Below, in pieces: positions 1 to 9,474 of a DNA stretch of 64,000 bases. Numbering within the stretch: the first letter of the stretch is position 1; every line of letters begins with the position of its first letter. Made by a program: the position numbers and the translations under genes. The stretch is from assembly GCA_015493635.1 (NCBI GenBank), contig WGCU01000077.1, forward strand, positions 23,442 to 87,441, read 5' to 3'. This DNA is from Spirochaetaceae bacterium. Lineage in GTDB: Bacteria; Spirochaetota; Spirochaetia; B11-G9. The notes beneath the pieces are model-generated. The model was not told the origin of the DNA and searched no databases. It saw nothing but the letters and a program-made list of their open reading frames with translations.

Positions 1-502
1 GATCCCACCCGACAACCCGGGATACCGGCTTTCGGGGGCTCTTCATAGGTACTTCAGCCGGATATCCCAACAGAAGGAGCATTACAACCCGCATGGAATA
101 CGGTATACTCAGGATATCCTTTACCTCAGCTTCATCAAATGTTGTTACAACACACGCACCGAGTTCTTCCGCCCGACTCTGAATCATCATAAAAGAAACG
201 GCCATACTTAGATCAACAGGATAAGAAAGCTGTCCGTTGGGCATTTTATATTCAATGTTTGTTGTACAGGCAGCTATAACAACAGGAGCACTGCCAACAT
301 GTTCCTGACCAAAAGCTGCTTCTTTGATCCGGTTCCTCGTTCCGGGGTCCCTGCAAACCACAAACCGCCAGGGCTGGCGGTTTTTAGCAGAAGGAGCCCG
401 GATTCCCGCTTCGAGAACTCTACCGAGAACATCTTTATCAATGGAATCTTTTTTAAAGTTTTTTATACTCACCCACTCTCTTATTTCATCAATAACATGC
501 AT
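1..502 (-). CDS. nitroreductase family protein (C-terminus cut by window edge)
   Basis: The frame starts at ATG 502 and runs off the left edge, showing about 167 residues. Residues 34-47 read IRAPSAKNRQPWRF, the FMN-contact signature of the nitroreductase family (APS..N.QPW). Family members are FMN-dependent dimers that use NAD(P)H to reduce nitro groups, quinones or flavins; the substrate here cannot be told. The start is supported by a CGGAG ribosome site six bases upstream. The gene is divergent from the membrane protein at 568, with 65 bases between them. The visible part looks intact and ends only because the window ends. Confidence 0.85.
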   Translation of the reverse strand, partial: MHVIDEIREWVSIKNFKKDSIDKDVLGRVLEAGIRAPSAKNRQPWRFVVCRDPGTRNRIKEAAFGQEHVGSAPVVIAACTTNIEYKMPNGQLSYPVDLSMAVSFMMIQSRAEELGACVVTTFDEAEVKDILSIPYSMRVVMLLLLGYPAEVPMKSPRKPVSRVVGWD

Positions 503-530
503 TTGAAACTCCGGGAATTTTATAATTAGC

Positions 531-560
531 TTGACGTTGTTCCGGATAATCACGTATTGT
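531..560 (+). promoter_or_regulatory. candidate sigma-70 promoter of the M28-like gene, leaderless geometry
   Basis: TTGACG (531-536), 18-bp spacer, TATTGT (555-560). Only seven bases separate the -10 hexamer from the ATG at 568, and no Shine-Dalgarno sequence is present, so the transcript would begin at or next to the start codon. Called by eye. Confidence 0.4.
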
Positions 561-567
561 TTCAATA

Positions 568-2766
568 ATGAAGAAATCTTTTTTGTTCATCAGTATTATT
601 TTACTATCCCCTGTCTTTATAAATGCCGGAACAACTCTCTCAAAAACAGTATATCACATTACACAGGATATGAACAGTTTCTCCACATTTTTTCCACTCA
701 AAGAGGGATCAGAACACGAGAAAGAAGCTGTTCGTTTTATAAAAAAACGGTTTGATTCATTGGGAATTACCTATACTCAGTACGCCATGAATAATGCAGA
801 AACCATTCATTCGGAATCAGTTATCATTGACGCTTTTTTCCCCGGTGAAAAAAGTGATGAAATATTTTTTATCATACCGCTTAATTCCACAGCAGGGTCA
901 TCAAAAGAAACATATTCCTTCAATATTGCATCAGCTCTCATGCTTGCTCAAACACTTCAGGCCAAAAAGCTGCGTAATAGAGTACACTTAATTTTTATGG
1001 GAGCAGAATTCGGCGATGATGATTCATACCCTCTTGGAACAGCAGAGTTTTTAAACGCTTACTATCCGGAGCACAGCAGTGCTTTTTTTTACTGTAATAT
1101 AACCGGCATACCTGAAAAAATTAATGTATCTACCGCCGGAACAGGAAATATTTCTCCCCTGTGGCTCCTTGAAAAGAGTATACAGTCCCTACAGGAAGCA
1201 CATGTTTCCTACCGTTTCCGTCAAGGACAAAACCTGATATACCGGCTTAAACTAAATGACCATCCTTCAATAATTGACCGGTATTTGGAAAATGGATATC
1301 CTACAATACTATTTACCGGTAATAATACTCTTTCAACAGTTACAGCTCATTACTATTCGTTCCTTTTGCATATTGCAACAGATAAAGGCTGGGATATCCC
1401 TTCCAGTCTCAACTGGGACAAGCACTATCTTTTCATCAACCATGGCAGAACCCCGTTTTTTATCAATGAACAATCCTACGTGCTCTTCCTCATTATCCTC
1501 TTAAGCATTTTTTTACTGTATCCCTTTATCAAAGGACCACAATTCAGCCGATACCTGAAATCTCTCTCACGACATCTCTGGACAATTCCTGTATTGTTCC
1601 TGATGACATTTCTTTTCCTCGCCGTTGCAACCTTTGCGCTTCAGTCAATTCTCCGTATCCGATCGTTCAATACACTCTGGAAAGAGTCTCCCTGGCTATT
1701 TCTATTTTTTAAGCTTACCTTCACAAGCTTTCTTTTTCTTCTTTCCGTACGTCTTTTTAAATTTCTAAACTTTTCCTACAAGGGCAGCTTCTACAGCGCA
1801 GCCTCAATGCTTTTTATCATTCTTGATATGCTTCTGTTATCAGCTGTTGATATTTCCTTTACTTTTTATCTTGTCCCGGTACTCTTTAGTATTTTCCTCT
1901 TTACCATATTCAGAAGTAAATGGGGAAAACTTTTTTTCCTTCTTCTCTCAACAGGTATCCTTATAGCAGGAACGGTTAACATGTTTTACAGTAACTCTTT
2001 TCGGGTTATCCATATTTTCCTGCTTTCTTCACTGTATGGGAATTTAATTATTTCAGCAAATCTGCTTCCCGTACTTCTTATGATTTACAGATTGAGATTA
2101 TTGTTCCACTCCAGGGATACCGAACGTGTAAAAAAAGGGATACGATACTTTGATTTTTCCCTGGGAGTATTGTCACTTTCACTTTTTGTATACCTATCCA
2201 TTTTTAACCCTTTTTCCCGGACAAATCCTCAACCGCTTGCTATTCATGATACTGTTTCTCTTGATACCCGCTCCCGGTTTATAACGATGACAAGTCCTGC
2301 TCCACTCGGTACATTCACTCTGACAGAAGGCTCTCATTCCACCAGGTACACGACAAAAGAAAGGGAAATTACCATTCCTTCAGCTTTTCCGGCCCAACCT
2401 CCTGTAATTGTACTTACGAGAACCGGCTTTCTAAACCGGACAAAATATGCATTGTCATATTACGGGACAATTTGCGCGGATACCATTAAAGTAAAATTGG
2501 TTTCCGACAAACGAATCATTCTTTTTGATTCCAATTTTTCTTATTCCGAAAACAATGATGCTACAGAGGTTAACTTCACCACAGGTTCCTTTCCCCCTTT
2601 GAATTTTTATCTCACCTTTACACTTCCCCGTTCTTTTAACGGAGAACTCTTCGTAAAAGGGGTATACACTGATCCTGCAGATGGAATTTCCATAAAAGAT
2701 CACTTTTTTTCTGTCAAGAGTATACAATACATCAAAAAAAAATTACTTATTACAAACTCAGATTGA
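568..2766 (+). CDS. polytopic membrane protein with degenerate M28-type peptidase domain
   Basis: 732 residues. A signal peptide (1-21) leads into a roughly 270-residue domain with the M28 aminopeptidase layout, followed by about eight hydrophobic segments (around 305-545) and a C-terminal beta-rich domain of some 185 residues, probably on the outer face of the inner membrane. The usual zinc ligands look lost: the Asp-Asp-Asn-Ala-Ser stretch is YSFNIAS, the Glu-Glu pair is GAEFG, and the later Asp motif reads CNITG. It is therefore more likely a pseudo-peptidase used for binding or scaffolding than an active enzyme (inference). No ribosome site precedes the ATG; see the promoter at 531. The HEAT-repeat gene follows 31 bases downstream and may be a functional partner. 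Confidence 0.7.
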   Translation: MKKSFLFISIILLSPVFINAGTTLSKTVYHITQDMNSFSTFFPLKEGSEHEKEAVRFIKKRFDSLGITYTQYAMNNAETIHSESVIIDAFFPGEKSDEIFFIIPLNSTAGSSKETYSFNIASALMLAQTLQAKKLRNRVHLIFMGAEFGDDDSYPLGTAEFLNAYYPEHSSAFFYCNITGIPEKINVSTAGTGNISPLWLLEKSIQSLQEAHVSYRFRQGQNLIYRLKLNDHPSIIDRYLENGYPTILFTGNNTLSTVTAHYYSFLLHIATDKGWDIPSSLNWDKHYLFINHGRTPFFINEQSYVLFLIILLSIFLLYPFIKGPQFSRYLKSLSRHLWTIPVLFLMTFLFLAVATFALQSILRIRSFNTLWKESPWLFLFFKLTFTSFLFLLSVRLFKFLNFSYKGSFYSAASMLFIILDMLLLSAVDISFTFYLVPVLFSIFLFTIFRSKWGKLFFLLLSTGILIAGTVNMFYSNSFRVIHIFLLSSLYGNLIISANLLPVLLMIYRLRLLFHSRDTERVKKGIRYFDFSLGVLSLSLFVYLSIFNPFSRTNPQPLAIHDTVSLDTRSRFITMTSPAPLGTFTLTEGSHSTRYTTKEREITIPSAFPAQPPVIVLTRTGFLNRTKYALSYYGTICADTIKVKLVSDKRIILFDSNFSYSENNDATEVNFTTGSFPPLNFYLTFTLPRSFNGELFVKGVYTDPADGISIKDHFFSVKSIQYIKKKLLITNSD

Positions 2767-2797
2767 CACCACCACCTCCTTCAATTAGGATAGAGAT

Positions 2798-5095
2798 ATG
2801 AAGATGTTAAAAATATACTCAATCTCTCTTTTATTTTTTGGGGTTTTTGCACTGAGCAGTGTAAGTGGTACCGTAGTTAATACTTCGCTCGGGAAATCCT
2901 TTCTCAAGATATTCCCGGAACTTTCCAAAGGATATATTGATTTAAATGCAAATGGCCAGATGGACAGGCTCGATGATATGGATGAGAAAATTCCTGATTC
3001 CAGTGTTAAAGACGGTATTATCCAGGTGCAGGAAATTCTGAATTTTATCGAAGTTAATTACCGTTTTATTCCCATAGAAACACTGAAATCAGTTAAGACA
3101 GCTCTTTTAAACGCTTCGGGAGATATTCCTCAGATAATAGCTCTTAATTATATGGGCAAAATTGATGAAGTTTTAAAAAAGAAGGAGCAGTTGGGAGGAG
3201 ATTCTCTTTACTTGACACCGTCTGCACTGAAAAAAGCACAGGAAAAGATGCTGGGATACATTGCAACGATGCTTAACGCCTACAGAAAAGAACAGAAAAA
3301 ATATGAAGCGGATTTTACATCCGCAAGTGATCAGCTGTTTAGAATGATTGAAGCCGGTTATCCGCTTCCGGATCTTAATACCGATGACCGTGATCTCCTT
3401 GTAAGTTTAACAATATTCACCATTGAGAAAAATAAGGATACCAACAAGAAAAGAGTTACTGCCGCAATCAGAACCCTTGGTATACTCAAGGCAAGACAGG
3501 CGATCCCCTATCTTAAGAAACTTCTGGACTCTTCTGATTACGGGTACGATAGTGCTCTTGCCCTGGGAAATATTGGAAATTCAGACTCAAGGGAAGTGCT
3601 TATTTCCAAAATAAAGGGAGGTGTTTCAGGAAAGCTTCAGACGGGAATTATACAGGCTCTTGGGAATGTGGGAGGAGATGACAGTATTAACGTCCTCCTT
3701 TCTTTTCTTACACCGGGAAAAGGGAAAAAAATAGACCCCGCTATTGAAAAACCGGTTATTGAAGCACTCTCTGCTATTACAAAAAAGAATCCCCGGAACA
3801 GAAAGGTTTATTCGATTCTTTCTTCATACCTCACCAATCCTGATAAATCATTACGGATCCTTGCCATTAAGGGCATTGCCCGTTATAAATCTGCCTCAGC
3901 CGTATCGCTTCTCCTTCCTCTTCTGAAAACTGAAAAAGCAGAAGATGTTAAAATTGGACTGGTAAAAAGTCTTAGTGCAACGGACAGCTCTACTGCAGTA
4001 CCGGCAATTACCGCGCTTCTGAAAGACCCAAATTCATCAGATGATCTCAAAGAAGCTGTTATTACATCACTTGGTGACAACAGTAACGGTTCGAAATCGG
4101 TATTGAACATAGTCGATTATCTGGGGGATAAAAACAATACCCTCCGGACAGCAACCGCCAAAACCCTTGAAAAACTTTACAAGCAGAACAGTACTGTTGT
4201 TACAGGAATGTTAAGCAGGAAACTTGCCACCCGTAAGGATGAACTCTTCTTAACAGAAGCATCCGCGCTTCTTGCAAAACTCGCAGATCCCGGAACTATC
4301 GTTACAGTTACAAATCTGCTCCAGTCACAGTATCCTTCTGTCAAGAAGAATGCCACCTGGGCACTTTACAGAATACGTCCGGAAAAAAATCTAAAAGTAG
4401 TTACAGAACTTCAAAAACTGGTTACAAGTGAAACAGAATCTACAGAGGTCCGCATCAATGCCGTACGTACCATAGGTGCCATGGGATATGATCCGCCCCG
4501 TTCTGATACCTGGAAAACCTTACTTGCTCCCTTAAAACTGCAGGATACAAAGTATTTCATGCTGAAACTCTATGCTGTTGAAGCTTTAGGGAATCTGGGC
4601 ACGGTAAACAATCAGATTATCTCACGTCTTACCGAAACGTTAACACGTGAAAAAAGTGAAACCATAAAAATCGCTGCAGTTGACGCGCTGCGATCAATGA
4701 ATAACCTGAATAGTTCTGTTGAAAAGGTTCTTACCGGGATTTTTAAACGGAGCAAGGACACAATGCTGCGCCTTTCAATACTTGAAGTTCTCAGTGATAT
4801 GGATTCTCCTGAAATTTCTACCTTTGCCCCCGACCTTCTAACCAAAGAGCAGACTATAGATGTTAAATTCAGGGTAATCTATGCTCTGGCCCGGGTTGGA
4901 GATGATAAATCCCTTTCCGTTCTCCTTGATGAAACCTCTGATACTACTGTTGCGGCATTCCTGACCGGAGTACTGGAAGACGCCGATAAGACAACTCTCG
5001 GGAATCTTCTTGCAAGAAGGATCAAAACAGAAACAGATCCTGTACGGCTTGCAGCTTTCAAGAAGCTGAGTAACGGTTTTGCCGATTCATTCTAA
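2798..5095 (+). CDS. exported HEAT-repeat protein with a calcium-loop-like motif
   Basis: 765 residues with a signal peptide (1-24). Near residues 47-58 lies DLNANGQMDRLD, which resembles an EF-hand or dockerin calcium loop (D.N.NG..D..D). From about residue 215 to the end the chain is built of HEAT/armadillo-like helical repeats of roughly 30-40 residues (for example ALGNIGN, AVRTIGAMG, AVEALGNLG, ALARVGD), a scaffold for protein binding. A periplasmic adaptor role is inferred. Start ATG 2798 has AGGA eight bases upstream. The gene follows the M28-like gene and overlaps dinB by 17 bases. A promoter-like TTGACA (2763-2768)/TAGGAT (2786-2791) pair sits just upstream. The true function is unknown. 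Confidence 0.75.
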   Translation: MKMLKIYSISLLFFGVFALSSVSGTVVNTSLGKSFLKIFPELSKGYIDLNANGQMDRLDDMDEKIPDSSVKDGIIQVQEILNFIEVNYRFIPIETLKSVKTALLNASGDIPQIIALNYMGKIDEVLKKKEQLGGDSLYLTPSALKKAQEKMLGYIATMLNAYRKEQKKYEADFTSASDQLFRMIEAGYPLPDLNTDDRDLLVSLTIFTIEKNKDTNKKRVTAAIRTLGILKARQAIPYLKKLLDSSDYGYDSALALGNIGNSDSREVLISKIKGGVSGKLQTGIIQALGNVGGDDSINVLLSFLTPGKGKKIDPAIEKPVIEALSAITKKNPRNRKVYSILSSYLTNPDKSLRILAIKGIARYKSASAVSLLLPLLKTEKAEDVKIGLVKSLSATDSSTAVPAITALLKDPNSSDDLKEAVITSLGDNSNGSKSVLNIVDYLGDKNNTLRTATAKTLEKLYKQNSTVVTGMLSRKLATRKDELFLTEASALLAKLADPGTIVTVTNLLQSQYPSVKKNATWALYRIRPEKNLKVVTELQKLVTSETESTEVRINAVRTIGAMGYDPPRSDTWKTLLAPLKLQDTKYFMLKLYAVEALGNLGTVNNQIISRLTETLTREKSETIKIAAVDALRSMNNLNSSVEKVLTGIFKRSKDTMLRLSILEVLSDMDSPEISTFAPDLLTKEQTIDVKFRVIYALARVGDDKSLSVLLDETSDTTVAAFLTGVLEDADKTTLGNLLARRIKTETDPVRLAAFKKLSNGFADSF

Positions 5096-6272
5096 CGGTA
5101 AAATCATTTTCCATGTGGACATGGACGCTTTCTATGCCTCCATTGAGCAGGTTGACAACCCCGAATACCGGGGGAGACCGGTAATAGTAGGCGCACAGCC
5201 GGGAAGCAGAGGGGTTGTATCAGCATGTTCCTATGAAGCCCGTTCATTCGGGGTACACTCAGCCATGCCCATTTCCGAGGCTTTCAGTTTATGCAGATCA
5301 GGTATCTTTGTTCCTGTCCGCATGCATCGATATCAGGAAGTGAGCCGGTTGATTATGCGTATCTTTGATGATTTCACCCCCTTGAAGTTTCAGATCTCCA
5401 TAGATGAAGCATTTCTTGATATGACCGGTACGGATAAACTCTTTGGGACGCCTAAAAAAACAGCAGAGAAGTTAAAGGCCAGTATAAGAGAAGAAACTGG
5501 ATTGACCGCTTCTGTCGGTATTGCACCAAACAGGCTTCTTGCAAAAATTGCATCGGACCATAATAAACCTGACGGACTGGTAGAAATCAAGAAGGGTACA
5601 GAGATAGACTTTCTCGATACAATACGGTTAAAAGATATATGGGGCCTTGGGAAAAAGACCCTGAAAACCCTGCAGGATTATAATATAACAACAGTAAAGC
5701 AGTTAAGAACTCTTGATCTTCCCACTCTTCAGCAGTTAACAGGAAAATCCGGAGGGGCATTCCTGTACAATGCCTCCAGAGGAATTGATCCCGGTATGTA
5801 TTCAGGTGAACGGAAGACAAAGTCTATCAGCAGTGAGACCACATTCAGTACAGATACAAAAGACAAAGAAAGTATCAAACACATATTGCTTGATCTTTCA
5901 GATCAAATTATGTTCAGATTGACAGAACATGGATACAAAAGCAAAACGATCTTTATTAAAATCCGATACACCGATTTTACAACGATGACAGCTCAGACCA
6001 CGCTGCCGCATCCGGTTAGAACAACGGACGAGATATTCACTACTGCTCTCGGTCTTTTCGAAAAAAAGTGGGACGGTGTTTCTTCCCTGCGTCTGGTAGG
6101 TCTCGGCGTATCTTCTGTTGAAGTAAAAAAACTCCCGGATCAGATTCAACTGTTTATGGACACTGAAGATCAAAAATCTAAAGTTGAAAAAGCTGTTTTC
6201 TCATTACGGGCAAAGGGAAGCAGGGTAACCAAAGCAAGCCTCCTGAACAAAGAGGCCCGCTTCAATCGGTAA
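5079..6272 (+). CDS. dinB: DNA polymerase IV (Y family)
   Basis: 397 residues. FHVDMDAFYASIE near the start and SIDEAFLDMT near residue 108 give the metal-binding Asp and Asp-Glu residues of Y-family translesion polymerases; helix-hairpin-helix motifs follow (DIWGLGKKT), then the little-finger domain. QIQLF near residue 353 looks like a beta-clamp binding motif, some 40 residues before the end. The only start upstream of the catalytic block is TTG 5079, which lies inside the last codons of the HEAT-repeat gene and has a weak ribosome site, so expression probably depends on coupling to that gene. No LexA box was recognised. It converges on the TPR gene with 5 bases between. Confidence 0.93.
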   Translation: MPIHSNGKIIFHVDMDAFYASIEQVDNPEYRGRPVIVGAQPGSRGVVSACSYEARSFGVHSAMPISEAFSLCRSGIFVPVRMHRYQEVSRLIMRIFDDFTPLKFQISIDEAFLDMTGTDKLFGTPKKTAEKLKASIREETGLTASVGIAPNRLLAKIASDHNKPDGLVEIKKGTEIDFLDTIRLKDIWGLGKKTLKTLQDYNITTVKQLRTLDLPTLQQLTGKSGGAFLYNASRGIDPGMYSGERKTKSISSETTFSTDTKDKESIKHILLDLSDQIMFRLTEHGYKSKTIFIKIRYTDFTTMTAQTTLPHPVRTTDEIFTTALGLFEKKWDGVSSLRLVGLGVSSVEVKKLPDQIQLFMDTEDQKSKVEKAVFSLRAKGSRVTKASLLNKEARFNR

Positions 6273-6277
6273 CAGTG

Positions 6278-7180
6278 TTACATTTTTGCAAGAATATCTT
6301 TTACTTCCTTTAAATCGTCCTTATCCCCCGGTTTCGCATCGGGGAGGGTACTCAGCTTCTTTTCTAGCCATACCATGATGGCTTTTCCTTCTTCCTTGTC
6401 TGAAAGTTTTGCGAGAGCCTTTGAACTGTACGGAGGTATACGGGAAAAATCAACGACTCCCTCGTAATACCAGTTTTTCTTGAGCAGAGAATTTTCACTG
6501 CTGTACTTAACCTTTTTTTTCTTCTGCTCCCGCAGACGTTTGGATGCACTCCATTTTCTCCCCAGAAGGTCTTTGCCAAGAGCAAGATAGTACGAATAAT
6601 GGTACGGCCGGGTTTTCTTCTCCTGATTATCAATAGCCTTCCGGGCAAAGGACACAGCATAATCCATATTACCAAATGAAATAAAACCGGGTACCGCATA
6701 GTAGAGCCGTCCCAGGACATAGTATGAATCACCGTGCCGGGGATTATTGTTGATAGCCTTCTCTAGATCATCCCGCATCGACGGTGCTTTAAAGAGTGAA
6801 TTCAGAATACCCTTTGTTTCTCCCCATCTTCCGGTATTTGAAGACCGCCAGTAGTAGGCATTGTAATTCCCCGGTTCATAAGTAAGGGATTTATTTGCAA
6901 ACGCAACCCCTTTATCAAATCCGGCAAGAAGGTCATCTTTTGAATAACCGTCACGTTCTTCCTGATCAACAATTTCCAGATTTGCCCGGGATAATCTCCA
7001 GGTTATCTCACCCTTTTCCCGGTTACTCTTTGCCGAAGAGAGTGCGTTCTCCAACAGTGCATACTCCTGTTTGTACAGCCCTGCATCATGCATTGCATCA
7101 GCTTTCTTGTAGAGTGCTTGATCAGCCCACAGTCCGGCAACGAGAAAAGTAAACACAAATCCCAACAGTATCTTCTTCAT
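6278..7180 (-). CDS. exported TPR-like protein
   Basis: 300 residues. A signal peptide ends near AGLWA (15-19), so the mature protein is probably periplasmic. The body is alpha-helical with TPR-like units (KADAMHDAGLYKQEYALLENAL; SLTYEPGNYNAYYWRS; NPRHGDSYYVLGRLYY), the arrangement seen in many spirochaete proteins annotated as tetratricopeptide or RMD-type. A Lys/Arg-rich linker lies around 215-225. Start ATG 7180 is preceded by AAGGAG. The gene is separated from the beta-propeller gene upstream by 41 bases and may share its transcript. No enzymatic motif is visible and its partner is unknown. Confidence 0.65.
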   Translation of the reverse strand: MKKILLGFVFTFLVAGLWADQALYKKADAMHDAGLYKQEYALLENALSSAKSNREKGEITWRLSRANLEIVDQEERDGYSKDDLLAGFDKGVAFANKSLTYEPGNYNAYYWRSSNTGRWGETKGILNSLFKAPSMRDDLEKAINNNPRHGDSYYVLGRLYYAVPGFISFGNMDYAVSFARKAIDNQEKKTRPYHYSYYLALGKDLLGRKWSASKRLREQKKKKVKYSSENSLLKKNWYYEGVVDFSRIPPYSSKALAKLSDKEEGKAIMVWLEKKLSTLPDAKPGDKDDLKEVKDILAKM

Positions 7181-7221
7181 AAAAGCTCCTTTATGTTTTT
7201 ATACAGTGTAGCATACCCCTG

Positions 7222-8448
7222 CTACATTTCCCACCGGTAAATTTCTATTTTTCCATCCAGAAAATCTGAGAAAGCAACCGTCTTCCCATCGGGAGATGCT
7301 GCAAGCCCCGTCGGCTGATTCCCGCCCCATGTCCAGTCAACAAGCTGCTGTTTCCGGGTATCATACACAAATATTTTACCGAAAACAGGACCTTTATGCA
7401 GGTACCCCTCTGCAGAGTTTTTTCCCCGGGAGGATATAAACAGATACCGTTCATCAGGGCTGAGAGCAATGGTATTAAGATTGCTTCCTACATAAAATGT
7501 TTTCAGTACCCTGTCAGTAGAAATACTTATTTCAGATACGGTTCCTCTGTACATATCCGAAACATACAGCTTATCTGATTTCCGTGCTACTGCAATATGC
7601 CGGGGAGCCCCGTTCCCAAGTATAATATTTTTTATTATTTTAAACGAAGAAAGGTCAATTTTTACCACCATACCTGCAGAATAAAGTGCTGCATAGAGAT
7701 ATCTGTTATCAGGAGAGATTCCAAGTCCCCGGGGAATACCGGGAGTATGAATAATTTTTAATATCCGGTGACTCCTGGTATCTATAACAGAAACTGTCTT
7801 TGATTCCCAGTTCGAAACAAATGCTCTCCTGCCCTCTCCGTCAGCGGCAATAACTTTCGGCCACCGCCCACCAGCCGGAAAACTTGAAAGATACGTAAAG
7901 TTCCTGCTGTCAAAAATATGGATCAATCCTGTTGTCATCTGGCTGACCCAAAGCTCATGTATATGCGGAATAAAAAGGGTTTCCACAAACCCTTTCTTTT
8001 CGGCATATTTCTGCGGGATAGAAATTTCAGAATATTTTCTGTTGCTTCCGGAATAAAAAACTTCTATTCCACCTCCATTAAGGAGGGCGGTAACGTAATA
8101 TTTACCGTCAGGAGAGAATCGGACACTCTTAGGCTGACTTCCCGTCCTGTTGTATGAATCGAATACAAGATGAGTATGCATTCTCTCCAGTTTGTATTCC
8201 TCAGCACCTCCTGACTGTTTATGATAGGGGATGTATTTGTCTCTGTATGAAGGGGCCCTTAACAAAGCATACGTCCAGCCTACCGGAAGGAGGTAATGAT
8301 GCACTCCTCCGCTGATACTTTGAGGTTTAATAATGCCGCCGTTCACAACAAGAACCGAAGAGAAAGGAAAGGATTTTATATCAAAAGACAGAAGATTCTG
8401 AACAGCGGTTAAGAATAAAAGCAGCTGAAAAACCTGATACAGTCTCAT
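7222..8448 (-). CDS. exported YVTN-type beta-propeller protein
   Basis: 408 residues with a signal peptide (1-21). Repeated blades of about 40 residues carry the SPDGKYYVTALL, SPDNRYLYAALY, SPDERYLFISSR and SPDGKTVAFSDF motifs typical of YVTN/NHL-like six- or seven-bladed propellers. Such proteins usually bind ligands or other proteins outside the cytoplasm; no catalytic signature is seen. Its ATG overlaps the stop of the upstream small gene (ATGA at 8445-8448), so the two are translationally coupled. Between the signal peptide and the first clear blade is an unassigned 80-residue region. Confidence 0.75.
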   Translation of the reverse strand: MRLYQVFQLLLFLTAVQNLLSFDIKSFPFSSVLVVNGGIIKPQSISGGVHHYLLPVGWTYALLRAPSYRDKYIPYHKQSGGAEEYKLERMHTHLVFDSYNRTGSQPKSVRFSPDGKYYVTALLNGGGIEVFYSGSNRKYSEISIPQKYAEKKGFVETLFIPHIHELWVSQMTTGLIHIFDSRNFTYLSSFPAGGRWPKVIAADGEGRRAFVSNWESKTVSVIDTRSHRILKIIHTPGIPRGLGISPDNRYLYAALYSAGMVVKIDLSSFKIIKNIILGNGAPRHIAVARKSDKLYVSDMYRGTVSEISISTDRVLKTFYVGSNLNTIALSPDERYLFISSRGKNSAEGYLHKGPVFGKIFVYDTRKQQLVDWTWGGNQPTGLAASPDGKTVAFSDFLDGKIEIYRWEM

Positions 8449-8882
8449 ACAGTGATAATTTTCTGGGGTGAATGCTCAGTAAGATAGATGGTATCATACC
8501 GCCCGGAGTGCTCAAAGTCCTGATCAGGAAAGTGGCTCTTCCCGAAAAAATAAATAATATCCATCATGTCATTACTGCTATTGCTTAAAGAGTAACGATA
8601 ATAACAGTCATAATTCTCAAGTATTTTTTTATGTTCCGGCGTATAAATCAGTACAGAATCTGTCTGGCGGCGGAGCCTTGAGCGGAGTCCGCCGTACCAC
8701 ACCCAATCCAGGAACATAAGATTCAGTTTCTTTTTCTCATCCATATAGTAAAGTTCATAGATCCCGCCGAGGGAAGGGACTGAAGATGAAATTTCGTACT
8801 TGTCCGCCTTTTTCAGGAGAGACCAATACACCTGAAAAAAGACTTCCCTTTTATCTTCCTTTTTTTTAATGACTGGTTCCAT
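8445..8882 (-). CDS. conserved-looking hypothetical protein coupled to the beta-propeller gene
   Basis: About 145 residues if translation starts at ATG 8882 (MEPVIKKKEDKREV); a longer frame back to 8936 would add 18 hydrophobic residues and run into the divergent gene region. It is rich in Tyr and acidic residues, contains LDWVWYGGLRSRLRR near the middle, and has no signal peptide or membrane segment from this start. I do not recognise the family. The stop overlaps the propeller gene by four bases, which argues it is a real, co-translated gene. The ribosome site is weak, so the start is uncertain. Confidence 0.5.
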   Translation of the reverse strand: MEPVIKKKEDKREVFFQVYWSLLKKADKYEISSSVPSLGGIYELYYMDEKKKLNLMFLDWVWYGGLRSRLRRQTDSVLIYTPEHKKILENYDCYYRYSLSNSSNDMMDIIYFFGKSHFPDQDFEHSGRYDTIYLTEHSPQKIITV

Positions 8883-8972
8883 TAGAAAAAAAGTGTAAAC
8901 TGAGTTATGAAAAAGTACAACCCCTCTTGTCCCCACTTTAAATTATTTCAATTTCAAGGTAGTATCCTTTTC

Positions 8973-9473
8973 ATGGCAGTTGGAATTGTACTTGTTGAAC
9001 CTGAGATTCCTCAAAATACAGGGAATATTGCCCGTACCTGTGCCGCAACAGGAAGCAGTCTTCATCTTGTTAAACCCCTGGGTTTTTCCGTGGATGACAA
9101 ACATCTGAAACGCGCCGGGCTTGATTACTGGAATTTACTGGATGTTTACTATTATGAAAATTTTGAAGCGTTTTTATCCGCAGCCGGTCATTCCAGGATA
9201 GTCTTTGTTACTACCAAGGCTGACAGACTATATACGGATTTCAGATATGAAGATAACTGTTATCTGGTTTTCGGCAAAGAAACGAAAGGACTCCCGGAAG
9301 AACTTCTTGTTGCACATCATGAAACCTGTGTGAGAATTCCCATGGTTGAAGAAGCCCGTTCCCTGAACCTTTCAAATTCAGCAGCAATTGTGGTATATGA
9401 AGCATACAGACAACTTAATTTTTGCGGGATGCAGCACAAGGGAAAGCTGCACCGTCTTGAATGGAGGGAATAG
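8973..9473 (+). CDS. trmL: tRNA (cytidine(34)-2'-O)-methyltransferase
   Basis: 166 residues from ATG 8973, the usual length for this SPOUT-class enzyme that 2'-O-methylates the wobble base of tRNA-Leu using S-adenosylmethionine. Motifs: EPEIPQNTGNIARTC (motif 1), LVFGKETKGLP and IPMVEEARSLNLSNSAA (the knotted SAM-binding site). An in-frame ATG at 8907 would add 22 residues without family similarity. Followed by proC one base after the stop, with GGAGG inside the trmL end, so the two are co-transcribed. Confidence 0.92.
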   Translation: MAVGIVLVEPEIPQNTGNIARTCAATGSSLHLVKPLGFSVDDKHLKRAGLDYWNLLDVYYYENFEAFLSAAGHSRIVFVTTKADRLYTDFRYEDNCYLVFGKETKGLPEELLVAHHETCVRIPMVEEARSLNLSNSAAIVVYEAYRQLNFCGMQHKGKLHRLEWRE

Positions 9474-9474
9474 C

